Positions 19,241-30,177 of a DNA stretch of 64,000 nucleotides are shown here, one piece after another; the stretch's first letter is position 1; each line of letters starts with the position of its first letter. Source of the stretch: Hyposmocoma kahamanoa (Eukaryota > Arthropoda > Insecta > Lepidoptera > Cosmopterigidae). The DNA is taken from contig NW_020653993.1 of assembly GCF_003589595.1 (NCBI RefSeq), forward strand, positions 1,644,905 through 1,708,904, in the 5' to 3' direction. The position numbers and the translations under genes are program-made. Below the pieces are notes generated by a model. It was not told the origin of the DNA. It did not search any database and saw only the letters and a program-made list of their open reading frames with translations.

Positions 19241-19907
19241 AATAGTTTTAATTATTTGTGAAAATACTCCACTAGTTACTTATTATTATTATTTAAATAT
19301 CACATGCGTTGCTCAGATCCCAAAGTAAGTAACTAAATTGACGATGAGGTCGACGATAGAGCGTGCAGACCTAAATAATGCCCATTCACTCTTGCCTTGG
19401 AAAGGCCCAAGTTATAACGTTCAGGGAACAAGTCTGCAGGTAGGGAATTCCAATGTTTATTTAATATTTCGTTGATTGCATTCAAAGTTACATACTGCCT
19501 TCCTTAGATGTGAAATTGGGTCTCTTAAATTGTGACGACCATAGTCAAATAAAAATTAATGAATCACCACAAACGCAGCCGTTTTATTTGAATGCGCCCT
19601 AAGGCAAATATACCCTGCCAGTTTCGATCTATGAATATAACGTATAAGGAGATGCATAATTGACGTAGAAGTAATAGATGTTCAGTTCGGAAGCCCAGTC
19701 TCGAGTCGCGCCCGCTCGATCAACCGACTGTTTTTGCAAGCCGTATTCAATCAATCGACATTATCACCTCCATGTACCAGGAACGCATCAATATAGTAGT
19801 GATATTGTACAGGGTATTAATTTGAATGCGTTACCCCTGAAGGGAAAAGACCCGTTAATACAAACGACTGTGGGGAATAAGATCAGGCAAAATGTTGATA
19901 CAAAATA
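19241..19907. other. Unannotated stretch
   Basis: GTGAAAATACTCCACTAGTT at 19258 resembles the type 2 SINE tail (GTGTAATTACTCCACTAGTT at 50954). Otherwise nothing is recognised. A 76-codon open frame at 19678-19908 has no known similarity. Confidence 0.35.
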
Positions 19908-20060
19908 AAAAACAAAGATCTGCAAGAAGCACATAGAAAAATTTGTAATTCGTTCCGTAGTTTAGCAGGCATAGCGTCTGGCACGGTTTGCTGGAAGACA
20001 CTGGTTCGAATCCAGCCGGATCGAAGGAATTTTTCTTTAAGTTTGTTCGATCTTTGTATC
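19908..20060 (+). mobile_element. tRNA-derived SINE (type 2), 5'-truncated
   Basis: CAAAGATCTGCAAGAAGCAC leads into the head, with an A-box region TAGTTTAGCAGGCATAGCG and a good B box CTGGTTCGAATCCAGCCGG. The tail GAATTTTTCTTTAAGTTTGT, then TCGATCTTTGTATC, follows. The B-box arm is intact and self-complementary. Confidence 0.7.
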
Positions 20061-20070
20061 ATCTGTAAAA

Positions 20071-20088
20071 ATCCCCACTAGTGGGGAT
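20071..20088. repeat. 18-bp perfect palindrome
   Basis: ATCCCCACTAGTGGGGAT equals its own reverse complement. It lies just 3' of the SINE tail. No function is assigned. Confidence 0.8.
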
Positions 20089-20711
20089 CATTAAATTTTA
20101 TTCCATAAATTCCCACCCATGATATTATTTTATACACAGGTGTATTAAATTTAGATGACAAATTCGGAGTTTGCCGTAAACAATTGATTTTTAGCGCCAA
20201 TGTCCCGTCAACTTTTCTTGAATTAAAAATGGCCTTTTGAACTTCCTTTAGAATACTGAATTATTCTTAAATGTTTACTCAAACAATTTGCTTGTCTTGA
20301 ACGCGTAAGAAAAGTAAGTCAATTCGGTTCTACTACAAGGATATTTAAAATTTGTTGTAGTCTATTCATGAGTATAGAACAAAATATTAATTACAAAGTG
20401 TACAAATAGAATGAAAGTTGGATTTAGTAATGCGGACTGTATTTCTAAAACTAACTTATCTAATTTAAACCTGCAGTTATAAGGGTTTTTGAGAAGAGAG
20501 AAAAAACAGTGTTGCCTGCCAAAAATAAAAATAGAACATTGCCATATTCTTAATTTATAAATTCTACTAAAATATACGCTATTTGTTTAACTATTGTTAA
20601 ATATTACTTAAACACAAAATATAAGTTTTTTCTAATTGTAAAAGATTTTTATTTGGTTGCATACGGGAGCACAAAAAAGCCAATAATAATTTAGTAAAAG
20701 AAATGCAAGCA
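20089..20711. other. Unannotated AT-rich stretch
   Basis: No recognised feature. Confidence 0.4.
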
Positions 20712-20932
20712 CAATTTGAGAAATAATAACGCACACACTCAACATAGCCCCGCATTAGGGAAACCCTGTGTCGCGGGTTCCATGGACACACACATAGACA
20801 ACCACAAATTACACCCAAACTCACGAGAGAAATAAATGTAGGTCATACAAATATTTCTCCCGGCCCGGGAATCGAACCTGGGGCCTCTGCGTGGCAGTCC
20901 GGCGTGGTAACCGTTCGGCCACTGAGGCAGTT
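20712..20932 (-). mobile_element. tRNA-derived SINE (type 1), full-length minus copy
   Basis: In plus orientation it reads AACGCACACACTCAACATAG, CACATAGACAACCACAAATT, ACTCACGAGAGAAATAAATG, then the inverted head GGCCCGGGAATCGAACCTGG and GGTAACCGTTCGGCCACTGA. Both A-box (TGGCCGAACGGTTACC in reverse) and B-box (GGTTCGATTCCCGGGCC in reverse) sequences are intact. This makes it the best copy of the family here. Confidence 0.85.
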
Positions 20933-21829
20933 AAGAAAGTAACGAAAAGAACAATGAATTTATTTTATAAAAAAAATTAAAAGATTTTTTTTGGATTTCC
21001 GGAAAATACACAATAAGCTGTGTGAGAAAAAGTTGTTTAAATTTTTCGAAAACTTAAGAAAACTTCAAACCGTCACCAGTGTAGACTCACAGCCAAAACA
21101 GTCCGCTTTGAACAGACCTGTGCCCAGTACAGGGATAATGTGTAGATACAATGGAAAGACAAGATAGGGAAGTTCCTGTTTACACGTTAACCTATCCTCG
21201 CTATACTACACTACAAGTTGTGCATCATAATGGCGCCATGCAATGCCTTGAATGCCTATTACGTCACTAACTTCCTCTCGGTGACGTCACAGGTCAGTCT
21301 CGAGATATACCGTACACTAATTGCGTATCACACGATCATGTATCACACAGATAGATAGAGAGAACAAGAAAGAGGTCCTCAGAGTTGATATGCCTTTTCA
21401 AATCAATATTCAGGTATTCTTTTGGTATTTTGTGTTCCACTGCCGGCCGCGGATGAGAATTTATACATGAATCTTATGAATTTGAAATGGAAATAAAAAT
21501 AAAAATAAATATCTTTGTTTCTACTTCGAATCTTACAAATTTCGAGTTCTTTTTACAAATAAATACTTTTTTTTACATTGATTTATTTTTACTTTTTTTA
21601 TACAATATCAAACTCCTGAGTTGTACTATGTAAATATGACTATTGCATAGCTTTGTTAGTAGATTTGTTTTGTAGATTTGTTATTTATTTTATAATTTAT
21701 TTCAATGAGGCAACTATGACCTATATGGTACATACATCAAAAGTATCTAGTGGTCAAGCACATTTATGCCAACAACTGAAAAATAATTTTTTTTTAAATC
21801 ACTTTTATAATTTGAAAACTTTACATTGA
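20933..21829. other. Unannotated stretch
   Basis: Apart from short AT-rich simple sequence (AAATAAAAATAAAAATAAA at 21490) nothing is recognised. Confidence 0.4.
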
Positions 21830-22390
21830 AAAACTCCCCTCATTAGATTCTGACTTCTTGGTGACTGTTACGGACTCCTTTTCTGCATTTTATATTTTCT
21901 ATACTGGTTGTCATGGTGACACTGATTTCTTGATTACAATGTATTGTGTCAAGTGAAAACTCGACTTCTATTTGAGGAAAATAATTAGTAATTTGTGATA
22001 GCCCAAACGAACCCGGAACAGCATCAGTGACGGTGGACACTGATTGCTTGAGGCGTAAAAGAAGGATTTTTTGAATTAGCGCGCGATTGATGGAGAAATT
22101 GGTGAATACACGGACATGCCTATAAAATTTAAAATATAATTAAAATTTAATTATATAATTTTTTTTATGAATTTTAATTATATAATTAATTTAATTTAAT
22201 TCTAGGATTTCCTTCGATTTTCATTGGGTTCCCCTCATTAGATTCTGACTTGGTGACAATGGGAATGCACGAGAGTGCATCCTTTCAAACCAAAAAGTAA
22301 TTTTCAAACTCGGTCCACAATTGACGGAAATATCTGAAAACATACATCCTGCCGAACGTATAACTTCCTCCTTTTTATGAAATTGACCAA
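21830..22390 (+). repeat. Interspersed repeat A, variant subfamily (B)
   Basis: CTCCCCTCATTAGATTCTGA, GTTGTCATGGTGACACTG, AACGAACCCGGAACAGCATC and TAACTTCCTCCTTTTTATGA parallel 36455-36975 in order. An AT-rich inverted segment (22120-22200) and a second TAGATTCTGACTTGGTGACA block sit inside it. It shares the right-end type with repeat A but has a different interior. Confidence 0.55.
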
Positions 22391-22961
22391 ATAAACCTCA
22401 ATCCTTGATCGGTTAACAAAGTGACAGCTGAAGTTTATTAGGGTTTTAAAGTTTCGAAATCTCTGATAAATTGTAAATTTTTAAAGCTGCTGTTACCGCC
22501 ATTAGGTGATTACGATGGTGAGTACTCACTATGGGAGAAATATTGTATTAAATTGTCAGTAGATGCAACTCGCCTTCTATGCGGCAACTTTTTTCGCCCC
22601 GCGTATGAACCATATTAGCATAAATCAACGTTAACTGTGTTTTAATTTAATTTCTTTTTTTATTACTGCTAACATATCAAATAATTACTAATTTGTATTA
22701 TGAAATAATATTATTTAGTAGTAGTTTTGGTTAACCGACCATATTTTCTGTAAAATTTTAATTTTTAGAGTTAAAAACAATATGACTGGCTAAAACATGA
22801 ATGAACACTATTAGAAAGAGACGCATTACTACTTTGAAGCCTCTCACTCGCCTCGTTTTATTAACTTAGTGCGCGGTCCAGTTTACTATACAAGTCCGTG
22901 TTAAAATCTGACATTCTTCGGAAACGTTTCAAGACGGAATTTTTACCCCATAGAGCGTCTT
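22391..22961. other. Unannotated stretch
   Basis: No recognised feature. GAAACGTTTCAAGACGGAAT near 22921 may already belong to the LINE remnant that follows. Confidence 0.35.
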
Positions 22962-23129
22962 GTCGTGCAGGGCCCACTAGAAGGCACTACATTGCGTGAA
23001 AGGTCACCAATGCGATGGACGACTTAAACAAACTCCGTAGCGTTTAGTCTTTTGCATGAGTCCACTAACACAAAGAGATGGCGAGATATAATGAGGCGAC
23101 CCACATCAGTCCCTAACAAACATGCTGCT
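22962..23129 (+). pseudogene. LINE polyprotein C-terminal remnant
   Basis: The frame from 22962 reads VVQGPLEGTTLRERSPMRWT, a stop, and then SLLHESTNTKRWRDIMRRPT and SVPNKHAA before a stop at 23130. This is the family pattern RGRSP.RW.D...... LHE.T..A..R..WR.IV.R.T that I recall from LINE polyprotein C-termini. The in-frame stop after RWTT shows it is dead. There is no flanking tail, and the element is truncated on both sides. Confidence 0.65.
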
Positions 23130-23132
23130 TGA

Positions 23133-23341
23133 CGACCACGACCGCTTTGCTACGAGTGCTGCGAAAAAGAAGAACAAAGTGCCAAACATCACACCAACTA
23201 CCTAATCTTAAACCAGTGAATTCCCTGTACTATGAAAGCCAAAGCAATGAAATTTATTACGGGACACTACCCAGAACACTTTGACCAGTACCTCTACCAT
23301 GATATTATTGTAATAGTTGTCACTAGAGATCGCGTACAGTC
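23133..23341. other. Unannotated stretch
   Basis: This is the possible LINE 3' untranslated region of the preceding remnant. No tail is visible. Confidence 0.3.
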
Positions 23342-23791
23342 ATCGAGTATATTATAATAACCAGAAATAGAGACGAAATAAGGCCATCTCTGGCAACTTA
23401 TCAGACAAACGGGGATTATATCACTTTTAACAAAATCACAAATTAGAAAACTGAAATAGTACAGCGCCAACTACTGACCTGTGTGTACGTCCCCGTATAT
23501 TATAAAAATATCCTGTAACAATGTGGGCTGTTCCATTCGGTGGTGGGTGAAACAGCAAAACATCTATTTACAAAACAAACGGAATCACATTTCATCGGTA
23601 ATTAAATATGTAATTTTGCAATTATCGTCCATGTCGAGTTAAACTGGTCGATTTGAAGTGAAACAATTAACGACATCCGTCAATTGTTTCGTATTCGGGC
23701 TGGCCAATCAGAGCGCAGTTGTTACAAGGAATGATTTGGCAGAATAGTTCTCAAATAAATTAAATGACTTTTCGTCTCTATTTCTGGTTGC
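23342..23791 (+). mobile_element. TIR element E, copy 3
   Basis: TCGAGTATATTATAATAACC, then AGAAATAGAGACGAAATAAG, opens the copy and TTTTCGTCTCTATTTCTGGT closes it. The interior is as in copy 1. It is shorter (about 450 bp), and the terminal ATACTCGA is lost on the right. Confidence 0.75.
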
Positions 23792-23879
23792 GTAAAGTAC
23801 TTGACAATTTTATATGCTAATCGTACAGCGCCCTCTAGAGCCCCCAAGAAGAAGTAACAATTTACATATACTTTTTTTA

Positions 23880-24025
23880 CAAAATCGCTAGCAACGAATG
23901 TTAAGGGTTTAGACCCAGTATAGAAAAGTTTATTACCTAGATCGGCCCTACCGGGAATCGAACCCAGAACCTCTTCACACAACGTCCACGCTGCAAACCA
24001 CTGGTCCATTGAGCTCGTCATTATC
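23880..24025 (-). mobile_element. tRNA-derived SINE (type 3) or tRNA-like repeat
   Basis: In reverse complement a head-like AATGGACCAGTGGTTTGCAG leads to the B box GGTTCGATTCCCGGTAGGGC and the body CGATCTAGGTAATAAACTTT. It cannot fold into a complete tRNA, so I call it a SINE. A second occurrence of the B-box arm type (GGGTTTGATTCCCGGTAGGA) is at 34146. Confidence 0.5.
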
Positions 24026-24054
24026 ACTCATATACGTAAGTTCAAGTAGCAGTA

Positions 24055-24318
24055 GGCTCCGTGTGAAAGAGTTCGTCCAGGGAAGTATTTACCTATTTCT
24101 GCCGCCAAGCAGTAAAGTGACCATTATTGCTTTCCGGTTTTGAAGGTTAAACGTGCTGGAGAAATTACAGGTTGGATTTGTCATCGTGTGTCTCAGAGTG
24201 ACAGGCGCAGTGGCAGTGCCCCTCAGATCTTTGCGATTTATAGCTCTGAGTGGCACTGTAACTGTTACGGACAGGCATGTCACCATCGTCACTTGTTATC
24301 GTAAAAAGAGCATGTATA
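24055..24318 (-). mobile_element. Metulj-like SINE, near full length
   Basis: It runs from GAAAGAGTTCGTCCAGGGAA through ACCTATTTCTGCCGCCAAGC and GTGTCTCAGAGTGACAGGCG to ACTGTTACGGACAGGCATGT. This is the inverted order of the family. The extreme 5' end is diverged. Confidence 0.8.
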
Positions 24319-24902
24319 ACACGCCGACCTAATGGGAGTGCACAAAAAGAGTCCCGCAAGCCGTTCTATTCCTTTCTTCAGGATCCTTCACCAGGAAGTA
24401 GTGTATGCTATTGATACAGCGAAGCGAAGAGGAAGAATGGGGGTCAGACTATTCAAACGTCTTCAAAGATTTTAATTATCCATTTCGTGGATACCGGTGC
24501 TTAGTGTTCATTACAACAATAATAAAAACCAGAATGTTTCGACTACAGTTTCACGTATAGAGAGTTTAGAGAGAGAAAAGAGTGAGTAACAATGGTAACG
24601 CTACAAGAAATCGAGACGAGGGTAGTCGCCGACAGCGGAAAAGGGTAGACAGATATGTATGTTCTTAAAGCTGTCAGCTGCCGCTGGTCAGTCAAACCAT
24701 GACCATGGAGCGTGTAATTGTTCCGAAATTCCGGGAAAATATTGAGAAGTCATATTGTGGTTAAAAAACCTTACTAAATGCTCGCGGCTTCGTTTGCGTA
24801 ATTTTTTTTCCATACACTTTAAACTACTAAAACACAAATGTAAAATATAAATAATAAATAGCTTTTAAGGGTTGTTTTGAAAAATCCTTGAAAGCGTGTT
24901 GA
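24319..24902. other. Unannotated stretch
   Basis: No recognised feature. Confidence 0.4.
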
Positions 24903-25105
24903 ACTGCCTCTGTAGCCGAACGGTTACCATCTTCCACACAAAGGTCCCAGGTTCGATTCCCGGGCCGGGGGAAATATTTGTATAGCCTGCATTTATTTCT
25001 CTCGTGAGTTTGAGTGTGGTTGTCTATGTGTGTGTACATGCCACCTGCGACACATGGTTTCCCTAATGCGGGGCTATGTTGAGTGTGTGCGTTATTATTA
25101 TTATT
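24903..25105 (+). mobile_element. tRNA-derived SINE (type 1)
   Basis: The A box TAGCCGAACGGTTACCAT, the B box GGTTCGATTCCCGGGCCGG, and the body ending GGGGCTATGTTGAGTGTGTG, then CGTTATTATTATTATT, are present. A short deletion removes GTAATTT between GAGTGT and GGTTGTC. Confidence 0.85.
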
Positions 25106-25489
25106 GATGTTTTGTATTTACAGTATCCATCCACCTCTAGAAATCGGGTATGAGAATTCTTAAAACTCGAAATATTAAAATATACCTAAAATAAATATAA
25201 TAAACCACAAACCTTCATTAGGATGTAACTCATATTATCGTTGAACTAGGTATTATCTCAAAAACACGGATTTTTTTCGGAGAACAATTTTAAAGTTTCT
25301 TCCAGAATTATTTCAGTCGCTACTGTTATCTATGTCGCTATGGTTCTCCTCACTTAGTACATAGGGCGCACTATAAGTTTCCGGAACTGGCCACTTACAT
25401 AAACAATATTTAAAAAGTAATCATAACATTTGAAAATTGAACTCTTTGGCTGTACAAAACAGTTTGTTTCATCTGACTCACTTGTTTTT
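25106..25489. other. Unannotated stretch upstream of the mariner remnant
   Basis: This probably includes the 5' untranslated part of the mariner element. I could not identify a terminal inverted repeat because the 3' end is lost. Confidence 0.3.
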
Positions 25490-26460
25490 ACATTGTGGCG
25501 TCATTTTAGAAATTGGTTGTCGACATCACTGCAAATCTAAATAAAATCTCTGCAAACTGCTTTTAGCGATTAGCACCATGCAAGACGACTATTTATAGCT
25601 GGTTTGCAGAATTCTAACGCGGTCGTGTGAATCTCAGTGACGAAAATCGCCCGTTTGATGGTCGCCCGTCCACTGTTGTGAATAACAAAAACATCGATTG
25701 TGTGCGCCGTATGATCAAAACAGGCAGGCATGTGACATACCATGGTCGGGCATCTTTAGGCATAAGGCATGAGTCAAAGACAATCAATACTAAACAAACA
25801 TTGGGTGTGAAAAAGCTGTGCTCTCGGTGGATACTACACAATTTGACTGAAGCTCAAAAAACGGATTGCGTCGCTTGGTGCAATGCCATGCTTACCAGAT
25901 TCAACGAAGGGATGTCAAATTTGGTGTGGGACATAGTAACAGGTGACGCAACATGGATTTATAGTTATGATCCGAAAACAAAGCATCAATCGAGCTATGG
26001 GTTTTATAGATGAACCAAAACCAATCAAAGTGACGCGCGTGCAAAGTGCCTCTAAGCGGATGATTGCTTCTTTTTTTAATAAAACTGGATACGCGGTTAC
26101 TGTTGCTTTGGAGAATCGTTGTACCGTGAATAGTGATTGGTACACGACTATTTGTTTGCCGGAAGTTATTGACAAACTCCGTAAAAATAACCGTAAACGC
26201 CGTATTATCTTACACCACGATAATACCAGTTCTCACACGGCCAGACAGACAAATGAATTTTTGAAGGTGAACAACGTTGACCTTATGAGCCATCCCGCGT
26301 ACAGTCCCGACCTGGTGACTTTTATTTATTTCCAAAAATTAAGAACCAGTTACGCGGTCAACGATTTTCATCACCTGAAGAGGCTGTCGAAGAGTATGCA
26401 AAATATGTTTATAATTTCAGAGATTGTCACGGAGGAGTGACATAAATGTTTTCAAAATTG
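25490..26460 (+). pseudogene. Broken mariner transposase (Tc1/mariner superfamily)
   Basis: The first frame (25627-26005) contains VKKLCSRWILHNLTEAQKTD and the first catalytic Asp in VTGDATWIYSYD. A frameshift near 26005 moves to a second frame carrying ASKRMIASFFNKTGYAVTV, the second Asp in ILHHDNTSSHTA and HPAYSPDL. A small deletion near 26316 shifts the frame again, so the third catalytic Asp (DFYLFPKIKNQL in the original frame, from 26317) is lost from the second frame. A third shift follows near 26410. Further on, the family's conserved Trp codon before HKCFQNW reads TGA at 26438. It is at least triply frameshifted and cut at 26460, where a Metulj-like SINE fragment begins. The N-terminal helix-turn-helix region is barely recognisable. 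Confidence 0.85.
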
Positions 26461-26556
26461 GTAATGCTCACATTACTGCTTGGAGGCAGAAATAAGTAAG
26501 GTGGCAGTACTTCCCTGGACGAACTCTTTCACAAGGAGCTCTACTGCTACTAAAAA
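26460..26556 (+). mobile_element. Metulj-like SINE, 3' fragment abutting mariner
   Basis: It starts abruptly at GTAATGCTCACATTACTGCT, immediately after the mariner codons for FQNW. It runs to AAGGAGCTCTACTGCTACTA. Confidence 0.8.
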
Positions 26557-27009
26557 ATATTTGTATTGTATTGATGTTGATACATAAAGGATACGGAAAT
26601 TTATTGTAATCCATAAACCATCTTCAACGCCACACGCTACTCAGCAAATTGTGTCCTGCAAATGAAAGCTGCCACGTCTGTAGCAAATTGAGCGAGCGGC
26701 AATCCAACTGATTGAATATTCAACACGATTGATTCGGGAGACTACCAATCGGAATCGAGCTATAATTGGCAGTGTGCTGCAACTTAGGGCTGCTGCTTTG
26801 AAGAATGGAATATAGATGACGACTTATTTTTATTGCGGACACTGATATTCTGCCTTTACGGAGCGATGTTGCCAGTTATTGAAAAACAGTGGTATCAAAC
26901 GGCAACACATAATTTTGACACATAATTAGTAGAAACAATTATTCAAATGATAACACTGAATTTGACTGATTTAAATTTAAAAATATCTATATTCTTAAGG
27001 TAGTGAAAT
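26557..27009. other. Unannotated stretch
   Basis: No mariner terminal repeat or other element was recognised. Confidence 0.35.
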
Positions 27010-27180
27010 TACAGGCATATGGGACCTAACAACTTATGACTCAGGGTCATGGGCGCAGTTGCAGTGCCCCTCAGATCTATGCGATTTAAAGCTCTGAGTG
27101 GCACTGCAACTGTTGTGGATAGGCGTGTCGCTTACCAACGGCGTGCGACTTATTCGTCCCCTCACTTGATATTATAAAAA
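27010..27180 (-). mobile_element. Metulj-like SINE, 5' half
   Basis: It opens with AGTGAAATTACAGGCATATG (27002-27021) and continues through GACTCAGGGTCATGGGCGCA and GAGTGGCACTGCAACTGTTG to CTTATTCGTCCCCTCACTTG, then ATATTATAAA, in inverted order. Confidence 0.8.
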
Positions 27181-27277
27181 AAAATCGAAAACTGTAATAG
27201 TTAAATTTAATAATACTTACCAACTAAATACATAAAGGTAAAGCTGCAGAGCCTAGAACACCGCCTAAAGTTGCCTG

Positions 27278-27432
27278 CTTGCCTCCGTGGCTCAGCGTTT
27301 ACGATGCTGGATTATTTGTATGGCCTATACTTATTTCTCTCGTAAGTTTGGGTGTAATTTATGGTTGTCTACCTATGTATGTATCCATGGTACCCGCGAT
27401 ACTGGGTTTCCCTAGACTATGTGTGTGTGTGT
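27278..27432 (+). mobile_element. tRNA-derived SINE (type 1), B box deleted
   Basis: GCCTCCGTGGCTCAGCGTTT, then ACGATGCTGG, is joined directly to ATTATTTGTATGGCCTATAC, so the segment with the B box is missing. The body follows to GTGTGTGTTATT. Confidence 0.75.
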
Positions 27433-27926
27433 TATTTATTTATCGGTATTCTACAGTATATAACAAGGAAAATGTACGAAGGAATTGCACGATTTTATTC
27501 CGCTTTCCTCTTTACATCATCAGGTGACCAGCCTAAGTTGGGGTTCCACTGCCATGTTGCGGATATTCCAAGGACTCGCACGAAGCTTTACGCTTCCACA
27601 TTTGTGTAGTGAACGGTTATGGAGTGGATTTTTTTACTCATTATTCCAAGACGTAGTTAATTATTTTTAAAATAAAAAGATATGTCTAGTATCTAGTTTT
27701 CCAAGAACAGTTTTTCCTAACATAACTTGTAATTAATTAAACAATTAAATTATAATATATTGTTCATAATAACTGTAAACACACAAATTGAAATAAGATT
27801 AGTGTGGGTTTTTCTAGTCCCTAGTTGTGACGTAAGACCGATAACTACAATTTAAGCTTTTTCAAAAATGAGCTGGCTTAAATATCATTTCTTTTACAAT
27901 ATTAAGTCGCGTGTTGTATAAAGGGG
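27433..27926. other. Unannotated stretch
   Basis: No recognised feature. Confidence 0.35.
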
Positions 27927-28415
27927 TGTGAACTGACTTCAGGGGTACCTCAGGGCGGAATTCTCTCTCCTCACTTGTTTTCCATTTTAATTAATCTGAT
28001 TAAGTCTAACATCAAATGTTCTTACCACCTGTATGCTGACGATTTGCAGCTTTACACCAAGATTAGTATCGGTGGCGTCTGTGACGCAATTGCTTTAATT
28101 AATGACGACCTTGATCGAATCTCGGTTTGGTCCCAAAGGTTTGGCATCAATGTTAACCCTTCCAAATGCCAAGCAATCATCCTTGGAAGCCCACGCCTTA
28201 TTTCGTCTTTTGACATAACGCGCACGCCCTCGATATTGTTTGAGAACATTGTAATTCCTCTATCAAATCAAGTAAAAAATCTGTGGCTAATTATTGATTT
28301 AGGTCTTACGTGGGGTCCCCAGGTGTCTGACGTTTGCTGCAGGGTAACAAACACACTAAGAGCTCTGGATATGTTTAAGCACTTTCTTCCCGTTAAGACC
28401 AAAACTCTCCTTGTT
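27927..28415 (+). pseudogene. LINE reverse transcriptase, central domain (element 1, 5' part)
   Basis: In one frame the sequence reads LTSGVPQGGILSPHLFSILI, then the catalytic box YHLYADDLQLY, then RISVWSQRFGINVNPSKCQ and HFLPVKTKTLLV. These are reverse-transcriptase motifs (SGVPQG.IL.P..F, YADD, and the N.SK box) of a jockey/CR1-type LINE. The first catalytic Asp, the endonuclease and the N-terminal half are missing. The frame stops making family sense at 28415, where another LINE was inserted. It resumes at 29115 in LVQALILPVIDYADVCY. The continuous 217-codon reading frame across the junction is a chimera. Confidence 0.85.
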
Positions 28416-29112
28416 TCTGACAAACTTAAGTTTTCACAACGCCACATAAGAACGGCTTCTCGTTTAGTTTGCCCTAGACACAACACTTCTGCATTTCGTG
28501 GTAGTTTCCGTTATGCTGTCACGAAATGCTGGAACAATATACCCCCTCCAATCAGGAACTCTAATAATGTTTATTCTTTTAAAAAAAACTATAGATTTTA
28601 TTTAACAGAATTGCAAAAAAACACATAAGAAATATTAGATGTATCATTTGTGTATAAGTGGATTTTGTATGTATATGTGGCCTAATTCGGTTATACTTTT
28701 TGCAATCTTTATAGTTAGGAAATAAGTAGTTTTTCTTTTCTTTTCTTTTTTTTTATATATAATTAAGTTTGTTTGATAGTTGAATGGTGTTTGCATACAT
28801 AACATAATATTATCAATTAATTATAAATAAATTAAAAATAGGTATAGATATAGTTAAGCATCACACATTTTGTCGCATCATAAATTCATTGTACGCATAT
28901 TGCGAACTTAAATAAGTCAATGTTTTTGTAGTATTAGTTTAGTGCGCCTGTGACGCACTCCCTGGGCTCCGCATAATACCAGCGACGTGGCTGTTCTCAG
29001 CCACGGCACATGCTGAGCGGTGCCCATTCAGTATCAGTAACTTTAGTTTTAATTTATTTTTATGTACATGCAATTTAAGGATACTGAATAAATGTTTCTT
29101 TCTTTCTTTCTT
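28416..29112 (+). mobile_element. 5'-truncated LINE inserted into element 1
   Basis: The insertion encodes only a LINE C-terminus (ASRLVCPRHNTSAFRGSFRY ... WNNIPPPIRN ... YLTELQKNT, stop at 28626). It is followed by about 0.45 kb of 3' UTR, the words CCACGGCACATGCTGAGCGG and GGATACTGAATAAATG, and a (TTTC)n tail. The 8-bp direct repeat TCCTTGTT (28408-28415 and 29113-29120) flanks it as a target-site duplication. The residual coding part happens to be in frame with the host LINE. Confidence 0.8.
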
Positions 29113-29114
29113 TC

Positions 29115-29575
29115 CTTGTTCAGGCTCTGATATTGCCTGTAATCGATTATGCTGATGTGTGTTACAGTAATATCTCTCAAGTTTCTTTGAACAAGTTACG
29201 TCGTCTTCTTAACAATTGCATTAGGTTCATCTTTGGTCTGCAAAAATATGACCACATCCTCTGCTTTTCGACGTCAACTAAATTGGCTTCCCATCCGTGA
29301 ACGCAGATCCTAAAGAATTTTAACCACCCTTTTCTCCCCATTGTTCGATCCAGTTGCGCCTTATTACCTCAGATGCTCATTTCAATTTGAAACCGCTCGA
29401 AATTCGATCTTGCCACCGTACTGATTTTGTATCTAGTTCTTTTGCCCTTCATGCAATCCGTCTTTGGAACGCGCTCCCGCTAAATATAAGACAAGCTCAG
29501 ACTAAGTTATCTTTCAAGGGCATGTCGCGCAAAGATTATCTTTTTGATAATCTTCTAGATCAAGACTCTGCGTAA
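29115..29575 (+). pseudogene. LINE element 1, C-terminal part
   Basis: It resumes with LVQALILPVIDYADVCYSNI and NKLRRLLNNCIRFIFGLQKY. It then shifts frame near 29260 to SAFRRQLNWLPIRERRS, passes a stop, and shifts again to FALHAIRLWNALPLNIRQAQ before a C-terminal KDYL region. The order matches the post-polymerase region of the same LINE type as 27927-28415. It has at least two frameshifts and one stop. Confidence 0.8.
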
Positions 29576-29841
29576 TATTTTCTATATATATTGGGTATAT
29601 TTGTTATACATGTGTATTGTTTATTATATAAGTGTATTATTTATGCTGTATTACGTTTATTTTATACTGTAAATATTAACCATAAAATTTAGGCTTATGA
29701 TTTTTTTTTTCTGTTTTCAGTGTAGCACCAACCTTTTGTTTTTTTTTCTGTTTGGCCCAATGGTTGACTGGTAAAGAATGCCTTATGGTATTAAGTCCGC
29801 CATTTGTGCATTAATGTATTGTGCAAAAAGTTTACATAAAT
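29576..29841. other. LINE 3' region and AT-rich sequence
   Basis: TATATATTGGGTATATTTGT and a run of T at 29701 may be the remnant 3' UTR of LINE element 1. No clear tail repeat is present. Confidence 0.35.
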
Positions 29842-29996
29842 CAGTCCCATGTGCCATGTGTAATTCCACCAGCACCCTTATTCTTCAGACCATGAATATA
29901 TTAATGCTGACATTACTGCTTGGTGGCAGAAATAGATACGGTGGCAATATTACTCTAGACAAACTCTTTCACAAGGAGCTCTACTGCTACCAATAA
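29842..29996 (+). mobile_element. Metulj-like SINE, 3' half
   Basis: ATCAGTCCCATGTGCCATGT, TTACTGCTTGGTGGCAGAAA and AAGGAGCTCTACTGCTACCA are in canonical order. Confidence 0.8.
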
Positions 29997-30177
29997 AATT
30001 TAAAATTTTAAAAACATGTATGATGTAGATTCGAGAGAATGAAAAAAGTTGCTATTGTCTATTATGCATTTTGTCAAATATACAATATTAGTTGTAAGTG
30101 TATCTGTTAGCAGCAATACGTTTGATTTACAGTTACAAAAGACACGTGTTATTGTATTCTGTCATTATCGCGCTAAA

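Noticed and set aside
20840..20932. Possible genuine tRNA gene (intact A and B boxes)
   Set aside because: The same head recurs with a common 150-bp body in eight places, and the acceptor and anticodon arms do not form a full cloverleaf. It is a SINE.
23722..24027. 101-codon minus-strand open frame
   Set aside because: It runs through a tRNA-like SINE and the end of element E; no protein family matches.
27279..27609. Overlapping 82-codon open frames
   Set aside because: They are translations of the type 1 SINE body and the AT-rich sequence after it.
27975..28628. A continuous 217-codon reading frame with a YADD box, as a single reverse-transcriptase gene
   Set aside because: The last 70 codons come from a different LINE inserted at 28416 with a target duplication. 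The element also lacks its N-terminal half.
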